64,000 nt of DNA from Nitratireductor sp. GTDB lineage: Bacteria > Pseudomonadota > Alphaproteobacteria > Rhizobiales > Rhizobiaceae. Below, in pieces: positions 38,519 through 48,700 of the stretch. Position 1 is the first letter of the stretch; every line of letters starts with the position of its first letter. Both the position numbers and the translations under genes were made by a program. A model generated the notes under the pieces. It had not been told where the DNA came from. It worked only from the letters and a program-made list of their open reading frames with translations, and did not search any database. The stretch covers positions 50,018 through 114,017 of the forward strand of contig JAFMHL010000003.1 in assembly GCA_017854535.1 (NCBI GenBank), read 5' to 3'.

Positions 38519-39937
38519 TTGTCACGTTATCCAAGAGATATGCAAGGCTATGGTTCAAAGCCACCGAAGGTCCAATGGCCGAACGGTGCTTCTATAGCTG
38601 TGCAATTTGTTGTGAATTACGAAGAAGGCGGCGAAAACAACATTCTTCATGGGGATGCAGCTTCAGAAGCCTTTCTGTCGGAGATTGTTGGCGCGGCTCA
38701 ATGGCCGGGTCAGCGCCATTGGAACATGGAATCGATCTATGAGTACGGCGCGCGCGCAGGCTTTTGGCGATTGCACAAGATGTTCACGGATGCAAAAATT
38801 CCTGTAACGGTTTATGGCGTTGCAACAGCGTTGCAACGTTCGCCTGAACAAGTTGCCGCTATGCTTGAAGCCGATTGGGAAATTGCTTCTCACGGTTTGA
38901 AATGGATTGAATACAAAGACGCAACGCGTGAAGCTGAAGCGGCTGATATGGCTGAGGCAATTGCAATTCATGAACAAGTAACCGGTTCAAAGCCACGTGG
39001 CTGGTATACAGGGCGTTGTTCGGTAAACACGGTTGATCTGGCCAGTGAGACCGGAATTCTGGATTATGTCTCGGATTCCTATGCCGATGATCTTCCCTAT
39101 TGGCATCATCATCAAGGCCGTGATCAGTTGATCATACCCTATACGCTTGATGTGAATGATATGCGGTTTGCCATTCCTGCAGGGTTTAATTCTGGCGACC
39201 CGTTCTACACCTATCTAAAAGATACTTTTGATGTGTTGTATGCAGAGGGCAAAGCTGGCGCGCCAAAGATGATGAATATCGGCCTGCATTGCCGTTTGGT
39301 TGGAAGACCGGGCAGGGCTGCGGCCTTGAAGCGCTTTATTGAGTATGCGCAATGCCACGATAATGTTTGGTTTGCCAAGCGTATTGAGATTGCTGAGCAT
39401 TGGGCAGAACATCACCCTGCTGAAACAAATCGTCTGCGCCCTTCTCAAATGGAAAAATCCGATTTTGTAAAACGCTTTGGCGGCGTATTCGAGCATTCGC
39501 CCTGGATTGCAGAACGTGCGTTTGACGGCGAAATGGGAGCTGCAAATGACAGTGCCATTGGTCTGCATGCAGCGTTGGCAGCTCAGTTTCGAGTAGCGAC
39601 CCACGAGGAGCGGCTTGGTGTTTTGACAGCTCACCCTGATCTTGCTGGAAAACTTGCCGCTGCCAAACGTTTGACTGCTGAGTCCACCAGTGAGCAGGCA
39701 GGAGCGGGGCTAGACTCGTTGACTGACGAAGAGCGCGCAACTTTTACCAAATTTAACGAGACCTATACGGATAAATTTGGTTTCCCTTTCATTATTGCAG
39801 TGAAGGGTCTCAACAAAGTACAAATTCTGGAAGCGTTTAAAACACGTATCAATAACAGTGTCGAAGAAGAGTTCTCAACGGCATGTAAACAGGTAGAGCG
39901 CATTGCTTTGCTTCGTCTAAAAGATTTGCTCGGTTAG
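38519..39937 (+). CDS. puuE: Allantoinase PuuE fused to OHCU decarboxylase (UraD)
   Basis: N-terminal NodB-like polysaccharide-deacetylase fold (YPRDMQGYGSKPPKVQWPNGASIAVQFVVNYEEGGE). C-terminal FVKRFGGVFEHSPWIAERAF...AHPDLAGK...FGFPFIIAVKG. TTG start. Confidence 0.93.
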   Translation: MSRYPRDMQGYGSKPPKVQWPNGASIAVQFVVNYEEGGENNILHGDAASEAFLSEIVGAAQWPGQRHWNMESIYEYGARAGFWRLHKMFTDAKIPVTVYGVATALQRSPEQVAAMLEADWEIASHGLKWIEYKDATREAEAADMAEAIAIHEQVTGSKPRGWYTGRCSVNTVDLASETGILDYVSDSYADDLPYWHHHQGRDQLIIPYTLDVNDMRFAIPAGFNSGDPFYTYLKDTFDVLYAEGKAGAPKMMNIGLHCRLVGRPGRAAALKRFIEYAQCHDNVWFAKRIEIAEHWAEHHPAETNRLRPSQMEKSDFVKRFGGVFEHSPWIAERAFDGEMGAANDSAIGLHAALAAQFRVATHEERLGVLTAHPDLAGKLAAAKRLTAESTSEQAGAGLDSLTDEERATFTKFNETYTDKFGFPFIIAVKGLNKVQILEAFKTRINNSVEEEFSTACKQVERIALLRLKDLLG

Positions 39938-39954
39938 TCCGAGCTCTAGAAAGA

Positions 39955-40800
39955 ATGAAAATGTCTGCGAAGCAAAAAGATAAACAGTTCTACAGCACTC
40001 CAATGGGGGGACATCCGCCCCAAACGGATTTGCTGACAGGCCGTGCTGTTTTTACCGAATCATATGCGTTCATTCCAAAAGGAACGATGCGGGATATTGT
40101 GACCAGCAATATTCCTTTTTGGGATAAAACCCGCGCTTGGGTATTGGCCCGTCCATTATCAGGATTTGCTGAGACGTTTTCGCAATATATTATGGAAGTT
40201 GCCAAAGGTGGGGGAAGTGAAAGACCTGAAACGGAACCTTCCGCACAGGCGGTCTTGTTTGTTGTTTCAGGTTCTATGGATCTCAAGATAGATGGCAAAG
40301 CTCACAAATTGGCAGCAGGCGGATACGCCTATATTCCCCCACAGGCAAAGTGGTCAGTGAAGAATAAAGGGGCTGCGCCATTACAGTTTCATTGGGTTCG
40401 CAAAGCCTACGAAACTGTAGAAGGCATTGATATACCAGAAGCTTTTGTAACGAGCGATCAGGAGGTCGCACCAATTCCGATGCCTGGCACTGACGGAAAA
40501 TGGGCGACCACGCGCTTTGTTTCTTCTGATGATATGCGTTACGACATGCATGTAAACATCGTAACCTTTGAACCCGGCGCTGTTATCCCATTTTGTGAAA
40601 CCCATGTGATGGAGCATGGCTTGTTCGTTTTGGAAGGTAAAGCTGTCTACCGTTTGAATAAAGATTGGGTTGAAGTGGAAGCAGGAGACTTCATGTGGCT
40701 CAGAGCTTTTTGTCCACAGGCTTGTTATGCTGGTGGTCCCGGGAAATTTCGTTATCTGTTATATAAAGATGTGAACCGTCACATGAAATTGAAAATCTAA
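39955..40800 (+). CDS. (S)-ureidoglycine aminohydrolase-like bicupin (annotated in some genomes as bifunctional allantoicase)
   Basis: VSGSMDLKIDGKAHKLAAGGYAYIPPQAKWSVKN...HVMEHGLFVLEGKAVYRLNKDWVEVEAGDFMWLRAFCPQACYAGG. Confidence 0.88.
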   Translation: MKMSAKQKDKQFYSTPMGGHPPQTDLLTGRAVFTESYAFIPKGTMRDIVTSNIPFWDKTRAWVLARPLSGFAETFSQYIMEVAKGGGSERPETEPSAQAVLFVVSGSMDLKIDGKAHKLAAGGYAYIPPQAKWSVKNKGAAPLQFHWVRKAYETVEGIDIPEAFVTSDQEVAPIPMPGTDGKWATTRFVSSDDMRYDMHVNIVTFEPGAVIPFCETHVMEHGLFVLEGKAVYRLNKDWVEVEAGDFMWLRAFCPQACYAGGPGKFRYLLYKDVNRHMKLKI

Positions 40801-40942
40801 TTGAATACCCTTTTGGCCCCAGGGATGGGTGGGCCGCGAAAAAAAAGAATGTCTTTTCTCAATTTGTGAAGCGTTCTTTTTGAATAAAACAATTCGGCAT
40901 TTCTTTGCGGGATTGAGAAGCTAAAACTGGAGGGAAAACCAC

Positions 40943-42304
40943 ATGGCAACGAATAACTCGGCGTTGGGGACGCCAGAACAACTTAGAGACCCCAATTATA
41001 CACCGCCGCTAGGACAAGCTGTTCCGCTCGGCATCCAACACGTATTAGCAATGTTTGCGTCAAACGTTACCCCGGCAATCATCGTTTGCGGTGCTGCTGG
41101 AATTGGATTTGGTTCAGATCAGGGCGCTCTCGGCTTCCCGGATATGACTTATATGATCCAGATGTCGATGTTCTTTGCGGGTATTGCAACGCTTATTCAA
41201 ACAATTGGAATGGGCCCAGTAGGCGCCAGGTTGCCAATTGTTCAAGGTACGTCTTTTGCCTTCTTGCCAGTTATGATTCCAGCGGTTGCTGGACTTGGCA
41301 CTGCGGGCCTTGGAGGCTTGATGACCGGTGTTGTGATCGGTGGTATTTTCCACTTTTTCATTGGCACTTTTGTAAAGAAAATTCGATTTGCTTTGCCGCC
41401 ATTGGTAACAGGTTTGATCGTTCTGATGATTGGTCTTGCACTTGTTAAAGTTGGCATACAATACGCTGCTGGCGGTGTTCCTAACATGGGCAAACCACTC
41501 TTTGGTTCGCTTGCGATGTGGATGCCGGCGCTTGTTGTGATCATTGTGACGCTTGGATTTAAGTTCTTCACAAAAGGCATGATGTCCGTTGCTGCAGTCC
41601 TTATAGGTCTTATTGCTGGTTACATTGTCGCCTTCATGATGGGCCAAGTTGATTTTAGTAAAATCGGTTTCGCTGCTGCGTTTGGTCTTCCAAACCCATT
41701 CCGTTGGGGATTTGAGCTGAATTGGGCAATCATTATCGGCATGTGCCTGATGGCGTTCATCTCAGCGATTGAGACTGTCGGTGATGTTTCAGGTATCACA
41801 AAAGGTGGTGCTGGCCGTGAAGCAACTGATGAAGAAATCCAAGGCGCAACATATGCGGATGGTGCTGGTACGGCGATTGCTGGTATATTTGGCGGTCTTC
41901 CAAACACCTCCTTCTCGCAAAACGTTGGTTTGATTTCCATGACTGGAATTATGAGCCGTCATGTCGTGACAATTGGCGCGATCATTTTGATCATTGCTGG
42001 CTTAATTCCAAAGGTCGGTGCGATTATTAACACTATCCCAATCAATGTTCTTGGCGGCGGTGTTATCGTGATGTTTGGTATGGTTGCATCAGCGGGCTTG
42101 TCAATGTTGGCAGATGTTAAATGGAACCGCCGTAATATGGTGATTTTCGCAACTGCGCTTTCAATTGGCCTTGGCCTTCAATTGGTTCCGGAGGCGCTAC
42201 AGCATCTTCCTGGAACGCTGAAAATCTTGCTGACATCAGGTCTTTTGCCAGCTGCGATTATAGCGATTGTGCTAAACTTGGTTATTCCTGAAGATATCGA
42301 CTAA
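40943..42304 (+). CDS. Uracil-xanthine/uric acid permease (NCS2 family)
   Basis: PLGIQHVLAMFASNVTPAIIV, GTSFAFLPVM and NTSFSQNVGLISMTG motifs. Confidence 0.95.
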   Translation: MATNNSALGTPEQLRDPNYTPPLGQAVPLGIQHVLAMFASNVTPAIIVCGAAGIGFGSDQGALGFPDMTYMIQMSMFFAGIATLIQTIGMGPVGARLPIVQGTSFAFLPVMIPAVAGLGTAGLGGLMTGVVIGGIFHFFIGTFVKKIRFALPPLVTGLIVLMIGLALVKVGIQYAAGGVPNMGKPLFGSLAMWMPALVVIIVTLGFKFFTKGMMSVAAVLIGLIAGYIVAFMMGQVDFSKIGFAAAFGLPNPFRWGFELNWAIIIGMCLMAFISAIETVGDVSGITKGGAGREATDEEIQGATYADGAGTAIAGIFGGLPNTSFSQNVGLISMTGIMSRHVVTIGAIILIIAGLIPKVGAIINTIPINVLGGGVIVMFGMVASAGLSMLADVKWNRRNMVIFATALSIGLGLQLVPEALQHLPGTLKILLTSGLLPAAIIAIVLNLVIPEDID

Positions 42305-42327
42305 TCACTAATATTTTTAAAATCGAA

Positions 42328-42354
42328 AGGCCCGGATTATTCCGGGCTTTTTTT
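42328..42354 (+). terminator. Rho-independent terminator
   Basis: GCCCGGA-ttat-TCCGGGC followed by TTTTTTT, directly after the permease. Confidence 0.93.
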
Positions 42355-42847
42355 ATGGCAGCTCGACTATGAAGGGGGTGTCAAAGAAATACTCTTCAAG
42401 ATTATTTCCATCACCCACACGATCAATAACGACAAAATCGCCCTCTTGTCCCAAAGGCGTCAGAACCCCATGCCACTGACCTTTTGAAAGATTGATGCCT
42501 TGGCCCGGCTCTGTAACAAATGCCTCCGGTGTTCCCGGCTTACCGTTATCGTCAGGGCAAACAACCACCAGAAATGGCCTGTCATGCATGGGCACAAATG
42601 CCTGACTGCCAAGGGGATGGCGTTCAACCATTTTTAATAAGAGCGGCATTTCATAAGGCTGACCGCAAAAGATGTTGATAGAAGGTTCAGCCCTTGGTCC
42701 ATCCAGTTCGATTTTCGCAAGATCATGATGGCGAACGCAGTTGCCATTGTTGATCACCCGCTCTTCGCTACCTTGTTTCTCGATCACTTGGCCATATGGG
42801 GCAAAGGAAGATTTGGTGAGTGGTTTGGCGATAATTGTTTTAGCCAT
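42353..42847 (-). CDS. allA: Ureidoglycolate lyase
   Basis: SINIFCGQPYEMPLLLKMVERHPLGSQAFVPM and GQWHGVLTPL motifs. Confidence 0.93.
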   Translation of the reverse strand: MAKTIIAKPLTKSSFAPYGQVIEKQGSEERVINNGNCVRHHDLAKIELDGPRAEPSINIFCGQPYEMPLLLKMVERHPLGSQAFVPMHDRPFLVVVCPDDNGKPGTPEAFVTEPGQGINLSKGQWHGVLTPLGQEGDFVVIDRVGDGNNLEEYFFDTPFIVELP

Positions 42848-42850
42848 GTT

Positions 42851-43459
42851 TCACAGGCCCCCGAAAGACTTGATGAATGTAGTAATATCTTCAGTTCCTT
42901 TGCCGGATCGCAAATCGCTGAAGACTGTCTGGCGCTCTTGGCGCGATTTTTTTGCATCCAGTTTCATGCGTTCAAGGTCAGCGCCCACATGAGGTGCAAG
43001 ATCAGTTTTATTGACAATAAGCAGGTCTGATCGTGTTATCGCTGGCCCGCCTTTGCGTGGAATATCGTCACCCTGACAAACGGAAATCACATAAAGGGTT
43101 AGGTCCGCGAGATCAGGGGAAAAGGTTGCTGCCAGATTGTCGCCGCCAGACTCAATAAAGATGATATCGAGATCCTTGTGGCGCGCATTTAATTCGGCGA
43201 TTGCCTGAAGATTAATCGACGCATCTTCGCGAATTGCCGTATGTGGGCAGCCTCCAGTCTCAACGCCCACGATACGATCTGAAGGCAGCGCCTGCATGCG
43301 TACCAAAGCCTCAGCGTCCTCTTTTGTATAAATATCGTTGGTCACTACAGCAACCGAGTAGTCTTCGCGTAATGCTTCGCAAAGCCGCGCCGTAAGTGTT
43401 GTTTTTCCTGAACCAACGGGGCCGCCAATACCAACGCGAAGAGGGCCGTTTTTATTCAT
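42851..43459 (-). CDS. ureG: Urease accessory GTPase UreG
   Basis: [21 protein letters not shown] and [15 protein letters not shown]. Confidence 0.98.
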   Translation of the reverse strand: MNKNGPLRVGIGGPVGSGKTTLTARLCEALREDYSVAVVTNDIYTKEDAEALVRMQALPSDRIVGVETGGCPHTAIREDASINLQAIAELNARHKDLDIIFIESGGDNLAATFSPDLADLTLYVISVCQGDDIPRKGGPAITRSDLLIVNKTDLAPHVGADLERMKLDAKKSRQERQTVFSDLRSGKGTEDITTFIKSFGGL

Positions 43460-44139
43460 GATCGGAATATCCTTGATGGCATGGTTTCGTGACGCATGGA
43501 TGCAATGTCAGCCATAATCGTAGCGCTTCCAAGATCATCTATGGTCGCAGTTGATATTCTTTCCACGGTTTCCAAGATCATTGGTTCCATTTGTTTCATC
43601 ACCATCAAACCATTTTGCTGACCTAATTTCATTAGCCGCAAAGCCGATTGAACTTGGTTTGATACAAAGGCATGGAGAAACGCGATTTGTGTTTCCTGTT
43701 TTTCCAGAGATTCTGCGGCGGCAAAAACACCAATGGCAATCGGAAGTGGGCAAATAACAGGCAACAAGCTTGCCGCTTGTTTGTTCCATTCACCGGCCGC
43801 GGTGACAAAAGCATTGCCTTGGGCAGTTGTTTCCAAATACCGTTCTTTTGACCCGGCAAGGGCCAATGCCAAATCGCTAAGATCTAAAATCGTACCTTTT
43901 TGCTTTCCCGCTTCTAAAGTCAGACCTAGAAAGATTGCATCATTTCGCGCGGGTCCAAGACGCAGAAGATCGCTTAGCCAGTCAGCAAGGCTCTCTTTGT
44001 CATGCACCTGCCCATCGTGAATTGCCGATTCAAGTCCGCTTGAATAGCTGAACGAACCGATGGGGAAGGCTGGGGAAAGCCAGGTTAGGAGTTTGAGCAA
44101 AGACTGGGGATTTCCATGATTTGGCATTTCAATGCTCAT
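43456..44139 (-). CDS. ureF: Urease accessory protein UreF
   Basis: [23 protein letters not shown] motif. Likely start MSIEMPNHG. Confidence 0.95.
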   Translation of the reverse strand: MSIEMPNHGNPQSLLKLLTWLSPAFPIGSFSYSSGLESAIHDGQVHDKESLADWLSDLLRLGPARNDAIFLGLTLEAGKQKGTILDLSDLALALAGSKERYLETTAQGNAFVTAAGEWNKQAASLLPVICPLPIAIGVFAAAESLEKQETQIAFLHAFVSNQVQSALRLMKLGQQNGLMVMKQMEPMILETVERISTATIDDLGSATIMADIASMRHETMPSRIFRS

Positions 44140-44590
44140 GTCCATGGTCAGGAAGCCCGCCATAAGCGCCACCTTCTGGGTTGAATGGCTCTTCGATTTC
44201 AATAACAGTTGCGCCCAAGCCCTCAAGCATTGCTTTGATCACATGGTCAGGCCGGATGCGGATTGTGTTTTTGCGGATATCTGCGGCTAGATGGCGGTTA
44301 CCAATATGCCAAGCCAAGACTAGCAAGCAGGCAGGGCTTTCGGCAGTAATTTCATAGAGGGTTTCGGGCTTTGCGCGCACTTCAATCACGCTGCCATCTT
44401 CGAGCTTTAGGCCATCACCATGGCGAAGCAATACAGCTTGAGGGAGATCAAGTAAGAATTGGATGGTTGAGCCATTTGCCATGCGGTCGCTCGTCATGGC
44501 CATACGACGGCGATGGCGAGCGGTTTCGTCCAGCGTAATGGAGGCTATAGGATCATGGCAGTGATCGGTCACAGAAATGGCTCGGATCAT
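44129..44590 (-). CDS. ureE: Urease accessory protein UreE
   Basis: ETLYEITAESPACLLVLAWHIGNRHLAADI and a C-terminal HGHEH tail. Confidence 0.92.
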   Translation of the reverse strand: MIRAISVTDHCHDPIASITLDETARHRRRMAMTSDRMANGSTIQFLLDLPQAVLLRHGDGLKLEDGSVIEVRAKPETLYEITAESPACLLVLAWHIGNRHLAADIRKNTIRIRPDHVIKAMLEGLGATVIEIEEPFNPEGGAYGGLPDHGHEH

Positions 44591-44618
44591 ACTGCCTCCG
44601 CCATTTCGATTGTTGGGT

Positions 44619-44885
44619 TTAAGCTTCGTCGCTTTCGCTCAGCACATAGGCTGTGATCTGATCGCGTGTGATTCCCATGGAGCGAAGTTCTCCATCGGAC
44701 ATCGCGTTGAGTTCGCGGATTTCCTGAAGATGATCTTCTACTGCCTTGTTCAACTCGTCTTCGTTCACCAGCCAGCTGATGGTTGTCGACAGCATGCTCA
44801 ACAGGAACGGCGTTACAGTGTGTTGTTTGTGAATATGTTGCATTATCATGATCCTGGTAAAAGCCCCTGCTTTTATTGAGTACAA
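44619..44885 (-). CDS. DUF1127-like small protein
   Basis: C-terminal IRELNAMSDGELRSMGITRDQI resembles DUF1127. Confidence 0.6.
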   Translation of the reverse strand: MYSIKAGAFTRIMIMQHIHKQHTVTPFLLSMLSTTISWLVNEDELNKAVEDHLQEIRELNAMSDGELRSMGITRDQITAYVLSESDEA

Positions 44886-44964
44886 GGCCAGTTGAGCCTC
44901 TTTCCCCGGATATGACTGTGCATTTAGTCACAATCATGAAAAGATCATGTCTTTCCCGTGGCAT

Positions 44965-45261
44965 TTAACGAATTTCCACGTCTGCGTTCTCGATGATCTC
45001 GATTTTGCGGTCGAGGAAATATTGTCCGCCCGCGTCGCGCCAGGCAATTAGATGAGGGGTATGAAAATGGGCCTCAAGGGCTGCTTTGTCGGTCCAGCGT
45101 TCAACGAATACCAAAGTGTCTTCGTCGGTAATAGATTGGTGCAGGTCATAGGAGATGCAGCCATTTTCCTTGCGTGTTGCATCAATGCAGGGAGCAACTG
45201 CTTTTTTGATGGCGTCCAGAGAACCGGGTTTAATCTTGAGCGTGGCGATGAGATAGAGCAT
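44965..45261 (-). CDS. Antibiotic biosynthesis monooxygenase / putative quinol monooxygenase (ABM fold)
   Basis: LIATLKIKPGSLDAIKKAVAPCIDATRKENGCISYDLHQS...ERWTDKAALEAHFHTPH. Confidence 0.85.
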   Translation of the reverse strand: MLYLIATLKIKPGSLDAIKKAVAPCIDATRKENGCISYDLHQSITDEDTLVFVERWTDKAALEAHFHTPHLIAWRDAGGQYFLDRKIEIIENADVEIR

Positions 45262-45345
45262 GTTTGGGCTTTCGAAATGTGTAAATCACGAGGTTATTAT
45301 GCAGTGTCTGTTTATCGATGCAATCGCGAAATAACCGCCATCCCC

Positions 45346-45624
45346 TCACTTCTTCATAGCATCGACATAAACTCTAAGCACTTCGTTCATTCGCGTCTGG
45401 TAACCGCGACCCTGAGCTTTGAAGAAGTCGATGATGTCTGGGTCAAAGCGTAAGGTCAGCTGCCGTTTTTGCCAATCTTCAGGCTGCATGGTTACAGCGT
45501 TTTTCCACATTTCATCGGTGATTTCAGGAATATCGGAAAAGTCGATGCCTTCGTCTTTCAGGTCGACTAATTCCTGCGTTGTTAGTTCACGAGCGAAGGG
45601 AGGCTTCAAATGTTTTTTGTTCAT
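45346..45624 (-). CDS. brnA: BrnA family antitoxin
   Basis: KRQLTLRFDPDIIDFFKAQGRGYQTRMNEVLRVYVDA ribbon-helix-helix; partner of BrnT. Confidence 0.9.
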   Translation of the reverse strand: MNKKHLKPPFARELTTQELVDLKDEGIDFSDIPEITDEMWKNAVTMQPEDWQKRQLTLRFDPDIIDFFKAQGRGYQTRMNEVLRVYVDAMKK

Positions 45625-45865
45625 AGCGTGTTGCCTTTCTTGCTGAGATTATTCGGATTTTTCCGTTTCTATCGGTGTTAACTACAGCAAGTGTAATCAA
45701 ACCATCGAGTATGCCGATTGTTAGCTCTCGAACTTTTCCATCTAGAGTTATTTCCTCTTTCAGTACTTTCGTTGGCCCGTAGAAGATTGTCTTTGCACGC
45801 TCAAAACCAACACCGTTTTTGCGGATATTGGATTGGTTTTTCGCCTCATCCCATTCAAATTCCAT
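45587..45865 (-). CDS. brnT: BrnT family toxin
   Basis: MEFEWDEAKNQSNIRKNGVGFERAKTIF...IRIISARKATRYEQKTFE. Overlaps brnA. Start trimmed to MEFEWDE. Confidence 0.9.
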   Translation of the reverse strand: MEFEWDEAKNQSNIRKNGVGFERAKTIFYGPTKVLKEEITLDGKVRELTIGILDGLITLAVVNTDRNGKIRIISARKATRYEQKTFEASLRS

Positions 45866-45887
45866 ATAACGCACTCTGATGAATGAA

Positions 45888-45908
45888 ACTACAAATGTAG
45901 TTACATTC
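45888..45908. promoter_or_regulatory. Candidate BrnA(T) autoregulatory operator: two overlapping perfect inverted repeats
   Basis: AACTACA-aa-TGTAGTT (45888-45903) overlapping AATGTA-gt-TACATT (45895-45908), just upstream of brnT. Confidence 0.65.
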
Positions 45909-45950
45909 AAGTTGTATGTGGGTTTTAGTTTTTTGTGGGTTTGGATGTTG

Positions 45951-47663
45951 TTAAAACAGAAAATAGCGTTGTGCCATAGGCAATTCAGTAGCTGGTTCGC
46001 AGGTTAGCAATTCACCGTTGGCGCGAACTTCATAGGTTTCCGGATCAACCTCAACATCTGGCGTGGCGTCGTTTAATATCATGGAAGCTTTTGAAATACC
46101 GCCTCTGGTATTTTCAACGGCAACCAGTTGTTTTTCAATGCCAAGCTGTTCAGCAAGATTGCTTTCGGCTGCTGCGCGGGAAACGAAAACTACTGATGAA
46201 TTGGTCAAAGCTTTTCCGTAAGCGCCAAACATAGGTCGATAGTGAACTGGCTGTGGGGTAGGGATGGAGGCATTCGGGTCACCCATTGGTGCTGCCGCGA
46301 TTGAACCGCCGATCAATACCATTTCGGGTTTTACGCCAAAGAAGGCTGGGCTCCATAAAACAATATCAGCCCGTTTGCCAACTTCCAGTGAACCGATTTC
46401 TTTTGACATGCCTTGGGCAATGGCAGGATTGATCGTATATTTTGCGATATAACGGCGAACACGGAAATTGTCGTTGTCGCCAGTTTCTTCTTTTAAGCGG
46501 CCACGCTGCTTTTTCATCTTGTCAGCGGTTTGCCATGTACGAATTAATACTTCGCCAACACGGCCCATTGCCTGACTGTCTGAAGCGATGATAGAGAAAG
46601 CGCCCATATCGTGAAGAATATCTTCGGCGGCAATAGTTTCCTTGCGGATGCGGCTTTCGGCAAAGGCGATGTCCTCAGGGATCGAATTGTCGAGGTGATG
46701 GCAGACCATCAACATATCTAAATGTTCGGCGATTGTGTTGACCGTATAGGGGCGGGTCGGGTTTGTGGAAGAGGGCAGGACATTTGGTTTTCCGCAGACT
46801 TTAATAATATCAGGCGCGTGGCCGCCACCTGCGCCCTCGGTATGAAACGCATGGATGGTGCGGCCTTTGAAAGCGTCTACGGTGGTTTCAACAAACCCCG
46901 ATTCGTTCAGCGTATCGGTGTGGATCATGACTTGAACATCAAAGGCATCAGCAACCGTAAGGCAATTGTCGATTGCTCCGGGGGTCGTTCCCCAATCTTC
47001 ATGCAGTTTGAGCGCGCAAGCTCCAGCGCGGATCATCTCTTCCAGCGGCGCAGGTTGGGATGCATTGCCCTTGCCGGAAAACCCTAAGTTCATGGGGAAC
47101 GCATCGGCTGATTGGATCATTCTTCCGATATGCCATGAGCCGGGTGTGCATGTGGTCGCAAGCGTGCCATGGGCAGGGCCGGTTCCCCCGCCAAGCATCG
47201 TTGTGACGCCGCTCATCAAGGCTTCTTCAATTTGTTGCGGGCAGATGTAATGGATGTGACTGTCAAAACCACCAGCAGTTACGATCTTGCCTTCGCCTGC
47301 GATGATTTCAGTTCCCGGACCGATGATAATATCAACGCCAGATTGGGTATCAGGATTTCCGGCCTTACCGATGGCGCAAATACGTCCGTTTTTTAGACCG
47401 ATATCCGCTTTGAAAATGCCTGTATGATCGACAATCAACGCATTGGTGATGACAGTGTCAACTGCTCCGCCAGCGCGGGTTACCTGACTTTGGCCCATAC
47501 CATCGCGGATGACTTTACCGCCGCCGAATTTTACCTCTTCGCCGTAGGATGTGAGATCGCGCTCAACCTCGATGAACAATTCTGTGTCTGCAAGACGCAC
47601 TTTGTCGCCTGTGGTTGGACCGAACATTGCAGCATAAGCGGCTCTTGATAAAGTGGCTGGCAT
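45951..47663 (-). CDS. ureC: Urease alpha subunit
   Basis: 570 aa; [36 protein letters not shown] and MICHHLD-like active-site motifs. Confidence 0.98.
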   Translation of the reverse strand: MPATLSRAAYAAMFGPTTGDKVRLADTELFIEVERDLTSYGEEVKFGGGKVIRDGMGQSQVTRAGGAVDTVITNALIVDHTGIFKADIGLKNGRICAIGKAGNPDTQSGVDIIIGPGTEIIAGEGKIVTAGGFDSHIHYICPQQIEEALMSGVTTMLGGGTGPAHGTLATTCTPGSWHIGRMIQSADAFPMNLGFSGKGNASQPAPLEEMIRAGACALKLHEDWGTTPGAIDNCLTVADAFDVQVMIHTDTLNESGFVETTVDAFKGRTIHAFHTEGAGGGHAPDIIKVCGKPNVLPSSTNPTRPYTVNTIAEHLDMLMVCHHLDNSIPEDIAFAESRIRKETIAAEDILHDMGAFSIIASDSQAMGRVGEVLIRTWQTADKMKKQRGRLKEETGDNDNFRVRRYIAKYTINPAIAQGMSKEIGSLEVGKRADIVLWSPAFFGVKPEMVLIGGSIAAAPMGDPNASIPTPQPVHYRPMFGAYGKALTNSSVVFVSRAAAESNLAEQLGIEKQLVAVENTRGGISKASMILNDATPDVEVDPETYEVRANGELLTCEPATELPMAQRYFLF

Positions 47664-48074
47664 TTAGTTTCCTTCCGTCAGGCTAAGCAGTTCGGCGGTT
47701 CTTCTCTCGGTTATTTCTGTCAAACAGGTATTGCGTACCAATGGCAGGATAGATCCACCATGAAAGCCTTCTGCTTCAGCTTCACAATGGCCATCGCGAT
47801 AATCAATCCATGCCCTTTGTGACTTCAAAAGTGCGTCGGCACGGCTTGGTGCAGATGAGCCGTCCTGCCATACTTCTTTGTCCCATTGTTTCAACGAGGC
47901 AAAAACAGTTTTCCAAGCTGTATTGAGTTTTTCGTCAGCTGCATCGTAATCCCGCCCTGAACAAACATTCATTTCAAACTGTGATTGTGGGTCGGCGCAA
48001 TTAGGTTCTTGGGCGAAGGACGAAGCTGAAAACAAGCAGAGAAAATTGACGGAAATCACAATAAAACGCATCAT
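47664..48074 (-). CDS. LprI-like lysozyme-inhibitor family protein (DUF1311), secreted
   Basis: Signal peptide; [30 protein letters not shown]...[17 protein letters not shown]. Confidence 0.85.
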   Translation of the reverse strand: MMRFIVISVNFLCLFSASSFAQEPNCADPQSQFEMNVCSGRDYDAADEKLNTAWKTVFASLKQWDKEVWQDGSSAPSRADALLKSQRAWIDYRDGHCEAEAEGFHGGSILPLVRNTCLTEITERRTAELLSLTEGN

Positions 48075-48376
48075 AGTTTCCCCATCACTTTTTGATTAAA
48101 GCCATAAACTTCTTTCTTGCCGCCTAGCAGGATCAAAGTGATGTCCCGGCTTTGACCCGGCTCAAAACGAACCGCCGTTCCAGGGGCTATATCCAAGCGC
48201 TGACCTCTTGCTTTTTCACGGTCAAAATCAAGCGCAGTATTTGTTTCATAAAAATGATAATGGCTGCCAACTTGTATGGGTCGATCACCCGTATTGGAAA
48301 CTTTCAATACTGTGGTTTTGGCACCAACATTAAATGTGATATCGCCTTGTGGCGTGATGATTTCGCCAGGGATCAT
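48071..48376 (-). CDS. ureB: Urease beta subunit
   Basis: [30 protein letters not shown] and [12 protein letters not shown]. Confidence 0.97.
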   Translation of the reverse strand: MIPGEIITPQGDITFNVGAKTTVLKVSNTGDRPIQVGSHYHFYETNTALDFDREKARGQRLDIAPGTAVRFEPGQSRDITLILLGGKKEVYGFNQKVMGKL

Positions 48377-48385
48377 TTGGAACTC

Positions 48386-48688
48386 CTATCGTATCGGCTC
48401 ATGGACAGTCACCAATTTGGTTCCGTCGGGAAACGTAGCTTCCACTTGCACATCATGGATCATTTCCGCGATGCCTTCCATCACTTGGGCGCGGGTGATC
48501 ACATGTGCTCCGGCCTCCATCAAATCCGACACGGAGCGGCCATCGCGTGCGCCTTCCACGACAAAATCAGTGATGAGGGCGATGGCTTCTGGATGATTGA
48601 GTTTTACGCCGCGCTCAAGCCGGCGCCGGGCAACGATAGCTGCCATGGATATCAGCAGTTTGTCTTTTTCTCTCGGCGTCAAATTCAT
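48386..48688 (-). CDS. ureA: Urease gamma subunit
   Basis: [39 protein letters not shown]. Confidence 0.98.
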   Translation of the reverse strand: MNLTPREKDKLLISMAAIVARRRLERGVKLNHPEAIALITDFVVEGARDGRSVSDLMEAGAHVITRAQVMEGIAEMIHDVQVEATFPDGTKLVTVHEPIR

Positions 48689-48700
48689 CTCATAACCTTT

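Noticed and set aside
40801-40942. GGCCC/GGGCC pairing and A-tracts upstream of the permease, considered as a purine riboswitch or terminator
   Set aside because: Only 5-bp pairing with an imperfect surround; I could not fold a purine-riboswitch three-way junction from it.
41114-41647. 177-aa minus-strand ORF in the permease
   Set aside because: Antisense to a canonical NCS2 permease; composition (many N/H/K) typical of a shadow frame.
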